From the NCBI GenBank assembly GCA_012035435.1, contig JAAUPH010000073.1, forward strand, positions 1-9,577: a DNA stretch of 9,577 nt. Reading direction: 5' to 3'. Shown one piece after another: positions 1 through 6,781 of this stretch. The notes under the pieces were generated by a model, which made no database searches, was not told where the DNA came from, and was given only the letters and a program-made list of their open reading frames with translations. Both the position numbers and the translations under genes were made by a program. Within the stretch, counting starts at the first letter, position 1. Every line of letters begins with the position of its first letter. The DNA comes from Sphingopyxis sp. (GTDB lineage Bacteria > Pseudomonadota > Alphaproteobacteria > Sphingomonadales > Sphingomonadaceae).

Positions 1-233
1 GCGCGATAGCAGCGGGAAAGAGTGCGTCTGCCAGCTTTCCCGCTCAGCTTCTCACGCTCCTGATCGTCACCCAAATGGGCTGGGACTACAGGCCCGGTCC
101 GCGCCAGCGGATAGAGCAGGTTGCCCGAAGGGTAGCGCCAATCGTCCGAAAAATTGGACCATCCGCTACGACGCCTTTGTTGGGGGGAGCGGTAACACCG
201 GTTCCAGCACCGAAAAAGGAGAAAACGGACCAT
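1..233 (-). CDS. Possible partial ORF of unknown function, running off the left edge
   Basis: An open frame starts at ATG 231-233 and stays open to base 1 (at least 77 codons, 3' end outside the window). A purine-rich AAGGA lies about 5 nt before the ATG, a fair ribosome binding site. The start of the translation is Arg/Cys/Trp-rich and unconvincing. The later part (NLLYPLARTGPVVPAHLGDD) looks more protein-like. I recognise no family. It lies just downstream of an integrase remnant on the same strand, so it could be another degraded mobile-element gene. Competing open frames on both strands cover the same bases (75-323 plus and 86-307 minus), so coding here is uncertain. Confidence 0.2.
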   Translation of the reverse strand, partial: MVRFLLFRCWNRCYRSPQQRRRSGWSNFSDDWRYPSGNLLYPLARTGPVVPAHLGDDQEREKLSGKAGRRTLSRCYR

Positions 234-339
234 TGCCGTCCTTGCCACCCGAATTGGCCCCCTTCTAAGTTGATTGGCTCATTCCAAATCAGAAAAATGA
301 ATCGCAAGATTGGACGGAATTAGCTCATAGATGCGTCGC

Positions 340-483
340 CTACAACGCCATCAGTTCTCGCCGCTTGTCGGAAAAGTCGGTCCGCCCATAGGCGGCTTCG
401 ATCTGATTGCTCAGCTTGTGCGGCAGGGCCTTGTCGGCAACCTCCTTGGGGAGCCAGCCGAATTTGCTTGAGCAGACAGTCGG
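340..483 (-). pseudogene. 3' remnant of a tyrosine recombinase (P4-type integrase) gene
   Basis: A short minus-strand frame, bounded upstream by a stop at 484-486 and ending in TAG at 340-342, encodes about 47 residues with no convincing start. From about base 462 it reads PKEVADKALPHKL, then QIEAAYGRTDF and KRRELMAL. This is the pattern of the last 40 or so residues of P4-type tyrosine integrases: the LAH-like box with the conserved His, the AY(N/R)R segment carrying the nucleophilic Tyr, and the final RRxLM motif. The usual closing WAxY/C segment is absent because the stop comes early. The 300 or so N-terminal residues are not in the window, and the bases just upstream (486-600) show no integrase frame. 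I infer a decayed fragment left by a deletion or by replacement of the original integrase. The family call comes from motif recognition only. Confidence 0.6.
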
Positions 484-599
484 CTAACGGGATCGCAAAA
501 ATTGGCGCGAGAATGTCTGAAAACTTGTCGGAACCGGGTTGGCCGCTTACCACCCGCTTGCGCGACTTTCGCCTAATCACAACTGGGTTTTCTCGCGCG

Positions 600-1517
600 T
601 CAATTCCCAAACGAGCATTGGTAGACCGGACTGTGATCGGTCAATTCTGATCGCTTGATCCAGAATTCACGCAATCCGTTGGGGCCGGTCCAGTTTCCGG
701 GCAATTGGACGTGGACCAATGGGCCGCGAATATCGGTGACCAAGCCGCAATTTGTCATCGTGCCGAGAACGATGGTTTTCCGCCACGCATCGAGCCTGCG
801 TTGTTCCGCAGCAGCGCTCAATTCCGCCTGCCGGTCGCGCTCTTGGGCGAGAGCTTGCTGGCGCTGGCGATCCTGCTCCTCTGCCGCGAAAGTCGCTGAT
901 GAGGCGATGCTTTCGCCTTTGATGGCGTAAATCGCTGTACGATTCGTCCGAACGAAGAAAACCTTTTCCTTCAAGGTGCGCGTGATGGTCACAATGCCGC
1001 CGAGAACCTGCTGACTGGCTCCAACGCATACGCCGGTCGATACGGTGTTGGTGAAATACCTGTCCGACGTCCGAAAACGTTCGCCTTTGTCCTGCCAGAA
1101 TCTCGTAGCGACAGGGCTGCTGTCCGGCGCGATGCTCCCCCCTGTGGCGATGCACTCATCGGTGAATTTGGCTTTTGCCGCCTTAGCAGTGGCAAGCTGA
1201 TCGGCCTTGTTATCAATGTTGAAGAAGCGGTAGCCGGACATGTTCGGCTCGAAAAAGTCGTAGCCGAAATTCAAGCGTGCGTCGTCGCGCGCATGGTCTG
1301 GCGTGATTGACGCGTTGCCGCTGGAGCCTGCTGCGCTGGCGACGCGGCCAATCCCGGAAAGACGACTGCCTTGCAGCGTCTTGAAATCGGCGCTGCCGCC
1401 GATCTGGTTGATGAAATCGCCAAATCCGGCCTGCGCCTGCGCAGCGGCGTTTGTGGCCGCGATGATCGCGCTCACGCCTGCAAGCAGGGAAATTGCCTTG
1501 GTCTTACTGGTTACCAT
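600..1517 (-). CDS. Secreted hypothetical protein, 305 aa, unknown function
   Basis: I do not recognise this family. The start at ATG 1515-1517 follows GGAGG at 4 nt. The N-terminus is a classical Sec signal peptide: Lys residues at 5 and 7, a hydrophobic stretch over about residues 9-25, and Ala-X-Ala sites ending near residue 30 (AAQAQA before GFGDF), so export to the periplasm or beyond is likely. The mature part has a Gly/Ser-rich opening, a central folded region, a charged Gln/Glu/Arg helix (about residues 210-245, possibly a coiled coil) and a C-terminal beta-rich segment with a PGNW motif. Four cysteines, two in the central region and two in the C-terminal segment, could form two disulfides in an oxidising compartment. 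It lies on the same strand as the relaxase operon but is separated from it by an insertion sequence and 220 bp. It may have been accessory cargo of the mobile element. Confidence 0.65.
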   Translation of the reverse strand: MVTSKTKAISLLAGVSAIIAATNAAAQAQAGFGDFINQIGGSADFKTLQGSRLSGIGRVASAAGSSGNASITPDHARDDARLNFGYDFFEPNMSGYRFFNIDNKADQLATAKAAKAKFTDECIATGGSIAPDSSPVATRFWQDKGERFRTSDRYFTNTVSTGVCVGASQQVLGGIVTITRTLKEKVFFVRTNRTAIYAIKGESIASSATFAAEEQDRQRQQALAQERDRQAELSAAAEQRRLDAWRKTIVLGTMTNCGLVTDIRGPLVHVQLPGNWTGPNGLREFWIKRSELTDHSPVYQCSFGN

Positions 1518-1736
1518 CTCGCCTCCGATCTGACAGAGGCGGCCCGGTCAAGCCGGGCGGTAGTAACGTGGACTTCCGTTCACGCGCTCCCACTTTTGGG
1601 CGCGAGCCTTGGACATGGCGGAAGCCACCCGGCCAAATCTCTTTGACCGGTTCGGAAGGTTCCTCAGGTTACTACGCCTCACGCGGCGGGACATACCGAC
1701 GCGCGATGGCATCATCGCGGATTTTTGGGCACTTTG
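1518..1736. other. Intergenic leader upstream of the secreted-protein gene
   Basis: I see no convincing gene in these 219 bp. They hold two hairpin-forming inverted repeats. One is a GCCCGG/CCGGGC pair with a 5-nt loop near 1540-1556. The other is at 1629-1650. Neither is followed by a T-run on either strand, so they are not clear terminators. The promoter of the secreted-protein gene should lie here, unless readthrough from the insertion sequence supplies transcription. Confidence 0.35.
1629..1650. repeat. Inverted repeat, 9-bp arms with one mismatch, 4-nt loop
   Basis: CCGGCCAAA (1629-1637) and TTTGACCGG (1642-1650) pair at eight of nine positions around the loop TCTC. It sits about 110 bp upstream of the secreted-protein start and about 90 bp from the insertion sequence. 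It could be an operator, a leader hairpin or a worn transcription terminator. Nothing nearby decides between these. Confidence 0.35.
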
Positions 1737-1756
1737 CTAGGGTCAGGACTCATTGA

Positions 1757-2511
1757 TCACAGCCAGTAGCAGCATGTAGCGGCGATGGAGATGGCTGACA
1801 TGAAGGCGTGTGCGCAGCGGTCGTAACGGGTGGCGACCCGGCGCCAGTCCTTGATCCTGCCAAAGACATTTTCGATCTTGTGGCGCTGTCGGTAGAGGTC
1901 TTTGTCGTAGTGATATTGGACCTTCCGGTTCTTTCGCGGCGGGATGCACGGGGTGATGCCGCGTTCGGTCAGAGCAGCGCGGAACCAGTCGCTGTCATAG
2001 CCCTTATCCGCGAGTAGTTCCTTGGCCTGCGGGAGCGCTGAAAGCAGCAGAAGCGCGCCTTTGTGATCGCTCATCTGCCCTTCGGTCAGCAGCATCATGA
2101 TCGGCCTGCCCAGACCGTCGCAGACGGCGTGAAGCTTCGAGTTCAGGCCACCTTTGGTGCGCCCGATACATCGGGAAAGAGCCCCCCTTTTAAGAGGCTG
2201 GCCGCCGTCCGGTGCGCCTTCAGATGCGTGGCGTCGATCATGATCCGGTCCGGCTCACCCGCCTTGCCTGCCAGCTCGGTGAAAATGCGGTTGAACACGC
2301 CTAGGCGGCTCCAGCGGATGAAGCGGTTGTAAATCGTCTTGTGCGGCCCGTAATCCTTGGGCGCGTCGCGCCACATCAGCCCGTGCTTGATGACGTAGAT
2401 GATCGCCGAGACAATCCGCCGGTCATCGACACGCGGAACACCGTGCGACAGCGGAAAATATGGCTCTATCCGGCGCATCTGCGCCTCACTCAGCAGAAAT
2501 GGAACATCCAT
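1757..2511 (-). CDS. IS5-family DDE transposase made by frameshifting (OrfA-OrfB)
   Basis: OrfA starts at ATG 2509-2511, 8 nt after GGAGG, and by itself stops at 2143. OrfB is the -1 frame and stops at 1757. A -1 shift at AAAAGGGGGG (plus-strand 2182-2191) joins them into one protein of about 250 residues. After the shift the frame reads RCIGRTKGGLNSKLHAVCD, a typical join for this family. The catalytic triad is visible: Asp93 in MIDATH, Asp in LADKGYDSDWF, and Glu in HKIENVFGRIKDWRR. The N-terminal region carries the DUF4096-type helix pattern common to IS5 OrfA. The enzyme cuts and joins the element ends at 1741 and 2585. All catalytic parts are present, so it is probably active. Confidence 0.87.
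2182..2191 (-). other. Programmed -1 frameshift site of the transposase
   Basis: On the coding strand the sequence is AAAAGGGGGG, read by OrfA as TTA AAA GGG GGG CTC. The homopolymer runs allow tandem slippage by one base backwards. Only the -1 frame continues into the OrfB protein, which holds the second Asp and the Glu. Such A/G runs are the usual slippage sites in two-frame IS5 elements. Confidence 0.65.
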
Positions 2512-2602
2512 CAAAAGCGCCTCCCTGACGACGCCATTGAATCAACCAATCATCACTCATGCAAGCAATTTAACAGGTCCTGAGCCTAGCCAATTTCAAA
2601 GT

Positions 2603-2635
2603 CACTCGGCATGTCTAGCTCTGCCGTTTCGAGTG
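2603..2635 (-). terminator. Hairpin after the relaxase gene, possible operon terminator
   Basis: The arms CACT and CGGCA (2603-2611) pair with TGCCG and AGTG (2622-2635), with a small bulge on one side and a loop of about 10 nt. It lies 46 bp past the relaxase stop, between that gene and the insertion sequence. Read on the minus strand it is followed by GACTTTG, only a weak T-run. The position fits termination of the mobilization operon, but the weak tail keeps confidence low. Confidence 0.35.
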
Positions 2636-2680
2636 ATATATCAAATGGGCAAGAACGCTTCTGCCGCAGACAATTCTTCG

Positions 2681-5590
2681 TCAAAGTTCCAGGCCCAGAG
2701 ACCGCTCTGGGTAAATGCTCGATAAGTTGGGCAGTTTTGGCGCTTCCTTGACCAACTCGTGCTGATGATCGCCGATTGGCTTGGAGCCACTGCTGGCCTC
2801 GATAGATCGGGTTTCCTTACCCGGCAGCAAATCCCGCGCATGCGGAACATTGCCGCGATGTTTGCCAATCGCGTCAGCCAGTCCCTGCTTGCTGTCCACA
2901 TGAAGCCCCAAATGCTCGCGCGCCCGCGATGACAGGACATAGAACAGGCTCGCGCTGTTGAGCTGGCGGTCATGGCTGTCCATGATGGTAATGGCGCGGT
3001 CCACGGTAAGGCCTTGGGCGCGGTGCATATTCAGGACGAGGCCATGGGCCAAGCTCTCTCGCAAGGGATTGTCATGAGCGATGGTCCGCGTTGCGGTGTC
3101 GTCGCGGAGGGTCAGGCCATTTTTCCCGATGGCCAGAATATCGACGGCTCCGCCATTGGTGATCCCCAATTCGCGATTGTTGGTTGTCCACATCAGGCGG
3201 TCTCCGGCCCGGACCTCGATCTCGCCCGGAACGGACAGGCTCGTTCCCTTCCTGCCAATAGCAAGGTCCGAGGGTTTGAACTCAAGCTGCTTGCCGTCTC
3301 GCATCAGGCTGACCTGCCCCGATTTGCGATCAACGCCGGTCACGTCATATTTGCCCCGTTCGACGCCCGCGCCAGTTTGACGCTGGAAAACTTCTAGCCG
3401 CATGCCTGCCGAGTAGTTTGCGTGTTGGCGCATCTGCTCGTTGGTCAGATTGAGATTCTCATAGACTTTGAGGGTGATTGCCGTCGCACCCAATTTTCCC
3501 TCATTGATCAAACCTGCCCGGACCTGATCCAGCACTTCAGTGCGCAACGCGTGCCCTGACGTAAATATGGCCGTCCGTGCCCGCTCCTCCTGCGAAAGCG
3601 CCAGCCAGGCATCTGCACCGGACTTGGCCGGATTGGGCGTTTCTGTCACCTTATTGCCGAGCAAGTCGAGCGCGCGTGCCGCGTTGCCAGTCTTGGCGGC
3701 TGCAACCGCTTCGCGCACGATCGGATCGAGCTGGCGTCTGTTTTCCGATAGGCGGACAGAGGGTGCCCCTTCCTCCTGCAGCAAGGCAAAGGGCCGTCCG
3801 GCTTCCGGCGCGGCGATCTGCTGCGCGTCTCCCACCAAAACCAATCGAGCCGCACCGGCATTGTCCACAATCTGCATGATGCCGAGCATCTGCCTGCTGG
3901 AAAGCATGCTGGCTTCGTCAATCAGGAGAATCTTGTTGCCGATCTCATGTGCTGCCTTGTCGATGGCATCTGGTGTCCCATTGCCCGCGGCACGCTGGTT
4001 GCGGGCAAGGAAGCCAGCAACCGTTTCAACCTCCATACTGGTCGATTGGCGAAGGTCATTGGCGAGACGATGCTGGGGCGTCAGCGCCACAATCTCGGTT
4101 CCATGCTTTTGAGCGACTTCATGGATCAGAGAAAACAATGTGGTCTTCCCGGAGCCTGCGTCGCCTTGGATGAGCTGGTAACGATGGGGACCAGAAAGGA
4201 CGGCCAATGCAGCCTCGGATTGCTCGGTCGATAATGCAATGCCTCTCGCTTGCGTCGCATCGGCAAGACCGGCTGCTGCTATGTCCTGGGCAATCAGCGG
4301 CGCGACGAGATTGCGCCCGTTGAGCGTGCGGGCGATCAATTCGTTCTCGGTGCGCAGCACGTCGCGCGTGGTCATGTGCTCGACGCCGTCGATAACCTTG
4401 GTGATCAACACGCCTTTTGCCACCAGCGCTTCAATTCGGGGCTCGATCTGCGCGACCCGAGCGCCATGCTCGGCAAAATTCAGCGAAGCTCGAAGAAGCT
4501 GGCCCGGTTCGAAGGTGGCCTGCCGTTCTGTAAGATGCCGGACACCTGCTGACACGGCGAAGGCCGCAGCCAACTCCGCACCGCGACTGGCTGGCTCCGC
4601 ATTTCTTAACAACGGCTCGGGCTTCGGACCGAATGCATGAGTAATGCGGTCCAGCAAAGCGTGACCCCACTCCCGAACCCGCGCAAACACGTTGCGTTGG
4701 GGAACCGCTTCGCGAGCCGCATCGATCAAGGGCCTCAAGTCGAGGCCGCGCTCAGTGGCAAGCGACTGCCAATATCGATCCAGTTCCGCTGGTTTGATTT
4801 CGGCCTTCGCTTCGCGGGACCGCTCAGCAATGGACTGCATGCCTTCGGGGCTGCTGATGCCGAGCCTTTCGGCTATATGAAGAATCTCGGTGCGACGCGT
4901 GCTCCACTGCTCAATTGTTGCGCGGTCGATGCCCGCGATTTCGAAGCTGCCGTGCTTGCCTGTTAGTGAAATTGCATAGCCCAGTTTTTCCAGAGAGGCG
5001 CGGAGTTCGGCATGATACACGGCTCCGATCAGTGTGTTATCCTTGAACAGGGCGGTGTTGCGTAGCGCCCGCCATTCGCTATCGGGCCGCTGCGAAATTC
5101 CAGCGATGACGGCGTGAACGTGAATGCCGGGATCAAGCCCCCTCGTTACTTGATGTGGGAATAGCGCATAGGTAAGATTGTCTGTCCGGACGGTTTGGCG
5201 ACCATTTGCGCCTTGTCGCGCAAGCGCTAGATTCTTCTCCGCCCAGCTCATGGTCGTGCGCACCGCTTCAAGATGAGCAGCGCTAACCCGCTCATCTTTG
5301 CCGACAAGTGCCACCAGCGAGACACTTTTGGGGGCTGAGAACGTTAGATCGATACCGGCCACATGCTGCCCGCCACCTCGACCGCTGATCGTGACGCCAT
5401 TCGGCAACTTCCCTGCCAAAATCGCTTCAAATTGATCGGCCTTCACCTCTCCCAATAGGCCGAGCCGCTCGGCCCCTTCACCGCCCCATTCGCTCGCCTC
5501 TGCCGACTGGTCGGCTAGATAATAATTGTCCTGGGCGTAATACTCAGCGGCTCCGGCTGCTGAGCCGACCGGCGAAACACTGACGACCAC
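2681..5590 (-). CDS. traA: MobF relaxase-helicase (TrwC/TraI/TraA type), 969 aa
   Basis: This nicks the transferred DNA strand at oriT, stays linked to its 5' end through tyrosine, and unwinds the plasmid for conjugation. GTG at 5588-5590 is chosen because it gives the family N-terminus MVVSVSPVGSAAGAAEYYA and places key residues where F TraI has them: paired tyrosines 17/18 and 23/24, Asp81 (IDLTFSAPKS), and the metal-binding His146, His157 and His159 (FPHQVTR, IHVHAV). After the relaxase domain (about 1-300) comes an SF1 helicase: Walker A GDAGSGKTT with Lys482, Walker B IDEAS with Asp558/Glu559, LVLVGDAQQ, ENRRQ, and NMHRAQGLTVDRA with a UvrD_C_2-like end. Length matches R388 TrwC (about 966 aa), so it appears complete. 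The frame is open further upstream, to a GTG at 5632, but that start would overlap the preceding gene by 40 bp. It is probably translationally coupled to that gene. Confidence 0.93.
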   Translation of the reverse strand: MVVSVSPVGSAAGAAEYYAQDNYYLADQSAEASEWGGEGAERLGLLGEVKADQFEAILAGKLPNGVTISGRGGGQHVAGIDLTFSAPKSVSLVALVGKDERVSAAHLEAVRTTMSWAEKNLALARQGANGRQTVRTDNLTYALFPHQVTRGLDPGIHVHAVIAGISQRPDSEWRALRNTALFKDNTLIGAVYHAELRASLEKLGYAISLTGKHGSFEIAGIDRATIEQWSTRRTEILHIAERLGISSPEGMQSIAERSREAKAEIKPAELDRYWQSLATERGLDLRPLIDAAREAVPQRNVFARVREWGHALLDRITHAFGPKPEPLLRNAEPASRGAELAAAFAVSAGVRHLTERQATFEPGQLLRASLNFAEHGARVAQIEPRIEALVAKGVLITKVIDGVEHMTTRDVLRTENELIARTLNGRNLVAPLIAQDIAAAGLADATQARGIALSTEQSEAALAVLSGPHRYQLIQGDAGSGKTTLFSLIHEVAQKHGTEIVALTPQHRLANDLRQSTSMEVETVAGFLARNQRAAGNGTPDAIDKAAHEIGNKILLIDEASMLSSRQMLGIMQIVDNAGAARLVLVGDAQQIAAPEAGRPFALLQEEGAPSVRLSENRRQLDPIVREAVAAAKTGNAARALDLLGNKVTETPNPAKSGADAWLALSQEERARTAIFTSGHALRTEVLDQVRAGLINEGKLGATAITLKVYENLNLTNEQMRQHANYSAGMRLEVFQRQTGAGVERGKYDVTGVDRKSGQVSLMRDGKQLEFKPSDLAIGRKGTSLSVPGEIEVRAGDRLMWTTNNRELGITNGGAVDILAIGKNGLTLRDDTATRTIAHDNPLRESLAHGLVLNMHRAQGLTVDRAITIMDSHDRQLNSASLFYVLSSRAREHLGLHVDSKQGLADAIGKHRGNVPHARDLLPGKETRSIEASSGSKPIGDHQHELVKEAPKLPNLSSIYPERSLGLEL

Positions 5591-5592
5591 GG

Positions 5593-6363
5593 TCAAGGCC
5601 CCCGCGTGAGTGCGGGCATAACCAGATTGCACCGGACCGATGACTTAGCTGCCTTGGCCCGTTCGACACATTTGGCATAGGGAGAGAGAAACTCAGGTTT
5701 GTCGAGCAGCGCCTTGGTTTCGGCCATCAATTGGCCATGGAGATAGCTGCCGCTGCTCGCGAGCAATTGCGCTGCCTGCCATTCGGTATCTGCGCCCGCC
5801 TGCCAAACCGCAACCCTGCGGCCTAGCCCGGTTCCTGATACCAAGGCGAAAATCACTGCCATGGCCAAGAGCGTGGCAACAGCGGTGCCACCAAGCCAAT
5901 ACCGGTCGCTGCGTCGCACATCCAAGATGCGCTGCCAGCGCGCATTGCTCAATTCAACGGCCAGCTCGGCGCGCCTGCCCGCTACCTCAGCGGCTTTGTC
6001 AATGCGGGCTTGTTGCTGATTGCAAAGCTGTTCGATCCGTTGGGTGCACGCCGTGATCGGGCCAACAGCTTTCGTGATGCGGTTTCCATGTTCGGCAAGG
6101 AGCTCCGACATGATTTCCTGAACCGAAGGCTCCGGCGGCTCGGGTTCTTCAATCTCGACGACCTCCGCTCTGGTCAAATCCTGTGGCATCGCGTCGTCCG
6201 GCAGGCTGGCAATTTCAGTATCGCTTGCCTCTGAATGAAGGGCTGCCATTGCGAGCTTCGTGACGAGTTCCGACGGGGTCATTCCCCGCTCGATGCCCCG
6301 GAGCTTGAATTGCTCCTTGGTCACTGGATCCAGCGTGATGCGCATGGTTACGAGGTCGGACAT
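5593..6363 (-). CDS. Membrane-anchored relaxosome accessory protein, RHH-like N-terminus, DUF6118-like
   Basis: The start at ATG 6361-6363 (MSDLVTMRI) follows AAGGAG at 8 nt. Upstream codons to 6456 are open but lack family-like sequence. The product is 256 aa. Residues 5-43 (MRITLDPVTKEQFK, then GMTPSELVTKLAMAAL) look like a ribbon-helix-helix fold: a beta strand and two helices with Thr-Pro-Ser at the second helix cap. Residues 45-80 are acidic and Pro-rich, and 82-150 are helical and probably coiled. Residues 155-179 form one strong membrane helix, followed by a roughly 75-residue tail ending near paired Cys residues (KCVERAKAAKSSVRC). The tail resembles DUF6118 proteins that I associate with TraA-type relaxases. 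It lies 19 nt after the small RHH gene and 2 nt before the relaxase start. I infer a link between the oriT complex and the inner membrane. That role is not proven. Confidence 0.7.
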   Translation of the reverse strand: MSDLVTMRITLDPVTKEQFKLRGIERGMTPSELVTKLAMAALHSEASDTEIASLPDDAMPQDLTRAEVVEIEEPEPPEPSVQEIMSELLAEHGNRITKAVGPITACTQRIEQLCNQQQARIDKAAEVAGRRAELAVELSNARWQRILDVRRSDRYWLGGTAVATLLAMAVIFALVSGTGLGRRVAVWQAGADTEWQAAQLLASSGSYLHGQLMAETKALLDKPEFLSPYAKCVERAKAAKSSVRCNLVMPALTRGP

Positions 6364-6382
6364 TGGGTTTCTCCTTGATCGA

Positions 6383-6646
6383 TCAATTCGGGGTTGCTTT
6401 GGGTGTTGCGCCCGTCGAGCGCGCGCGGATGGCTGCGGCGTCGGGATGCAAGCCAATCAGTTCCTGAACTGCGGCTCGCAGGAAGCCGACTTCATCGCCA
6501 ACCACAGCGTTGGGCTGATCGGCCAACTTGCTCCGGATGGCATTGCACAGGAAGGTACTGCGCGTGAGTCGTGCTGCGCGAGCCAGCTCATCCAGTTTCG
6601 CAAGCTCAGCGCGCAAAAGATAGGCGGTGACCGGTAATTTCGCCAT
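6383..6646 (-). CDS. Small ribbon-helix-helix protein, likely oriT-binding accessory factor
   Basis: This 87-aa protein opens with MAKLPVTAYLLRAELAKLDELARAARLTRSTFLCNAIRSKL, a compact RHH pattern: a short strand (VTAYLL), helix A, a turn, then helix B starting TRSTF. Proteins of this kind (TrwA, MobC and TraM-like groups) bind next to nic, help the relaxase open the DNA and repress their own promoter. Two ATGs are adjacent (6647-6649 and 6644-6646). The second has the better 7-nt spacing from GGGAG. The candidate nic site lies about 75 bp upstream, as expected for an oriT-first mobilization operon. The C-terminus beyond about residue 65 is basic and disordered-looking. Exact assignment to TrwA rather than MobC is not possible from sequence alone. 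Confidence 0.75.
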   Translation of the reverse strand: MAKLPVTAYLLRAELAKLDELARAARLTRSTFLCNAIRSKLADQPNAVVGDEVGFLRAAVQELIGLHPDAAAIRARSTGATPKATPN

Positions 6647-6697
6647 CATTCCGCTCCCGCCGAATGGCCGCTTGAATGCGAGAAATCGCCCCTTCCA

Positions 6698-6730
6698 CTG
6701 CGGGGCACTGCGCAGACATCGTCTATACCG
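6698..6730 (+). other. oriT: Candidate origin of transfer (oriT) with R388-like nic site
   Basis: CTGCG (6698-6702) and CGCAG (6711-6715) form a hairpin with an 8-nt loop. Nine bases later comes GTCTATA (6721-6727). R388, cut by the MobF relaxase TrwC, has a hairpin followed 8 nt later by GTCT/ATA, so cleavage is predicted between 6724 and 6725 on the plus strand. The transferred strand would then start at 6725 and lead rightward through the rep-like gene, with the relaxase operon entering last, as in R388. The site lies directly upstream of the RHH and relaxase genes. Motif, geometry, strand and gene context all agree. The match is to remembered R388 sequence, not an alignment. Confidence 0.7.
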
Positions 6731-6749
6731 CTTTTGAACTTAATTTCAG
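6722..6749 (-). promoter_or_regulatory. Possible promoter of the mobilization operon, overlapping nic
   Basis: On the minus strand CTGAAA (6744-6749) and TATAGA (6722-6727) are spaced 16 bp apart, each matching four of six sigma-70 positions. Transcription would begin near 6715, about 70 bp before the RHH start. The -10 box is the complement of the nic sequence, so proteins bound at oriT would block it, giving self-repression. The match is weak and alphaproteobacterial promoters are loose, so this is tentative. Confidence 0.3.
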
Positions 6750-6753
6750 GGAG

Positions 6754-6781
6754 TTGCCGCACTGTGTGCGCATGACGGCAA
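6754..6781. repeat. Overlapping inverted repeats beside the nic site
   Basis: TTGCCG (6754-6759) pairs with CGGCAA (6776-6781), and CGCAC (6758-6762) pairs with GTGCG (6766-6770) around TGT. The two cannot form fully at the same time. Placed 30 bp from the predicted nic, they are natural candidates for binding by the RHH protein or for a second oriT hairpin. No direct evidence tells which. Confidence 0.45.

Larger units (their letters stand above)
1741..2585 (-). mobile_element. Complete IS5-family insertion sequence, about 845 bp
   Basis: The ends read inward GGTCAGGAC (from 1741) and GCTCAGGAC (from 2585), sharing a TCAGGAC core within imperfect terminal inverted repeats of about 17 bp. 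CTAG occurs immediately outside both ends (1737-1740 and 2586-2589) and is read here as a 4-bp target duplication. An alternative reading puts the ends one base further out (1740-2586), with TA as the duplicated target. IS5 relatives use both patterns. The element holds one transposase spread over two frames and almost nothing else, as expected for the family at this size. Intact ends and duplication suggest a fairly recent insertion. It separates the relaxase operon from the secreted-protein gene without breaking either. Confidence 0.88.

Noticed and set aside
319..328. TTAGCTCAT near the integrase remnant matches nine bases of the tRNA-Val 5' half, as if an attachment repeat.
   Set aside because: The match is short, in the D-arm rather than the 3' end used by most integrases, and does not extend.
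320..610. A 96-codon minus-strand frame overlapping the integrase remnant.
   Set aside because: Its translation shows no family likeness, while the overlapping frame ending at 340 carries clear integrase motifs.
2972..4640. Several long plus-strand open frames opposite the relaxase gene.
   Set aside because: They are shadows of a GC-rich gene whose minus-strand frame carries all relaxase and helicase motifs.
6364..6456. Longer start for the membrane-anchored accessory protein (about 31 extra residues).
   Set aside because: The ATG at 6363 has a strong AAGGAG at 8 nt and begins the RHH-like strand. The extension overlaps the upstream gene and is Arg/Pro-rich.
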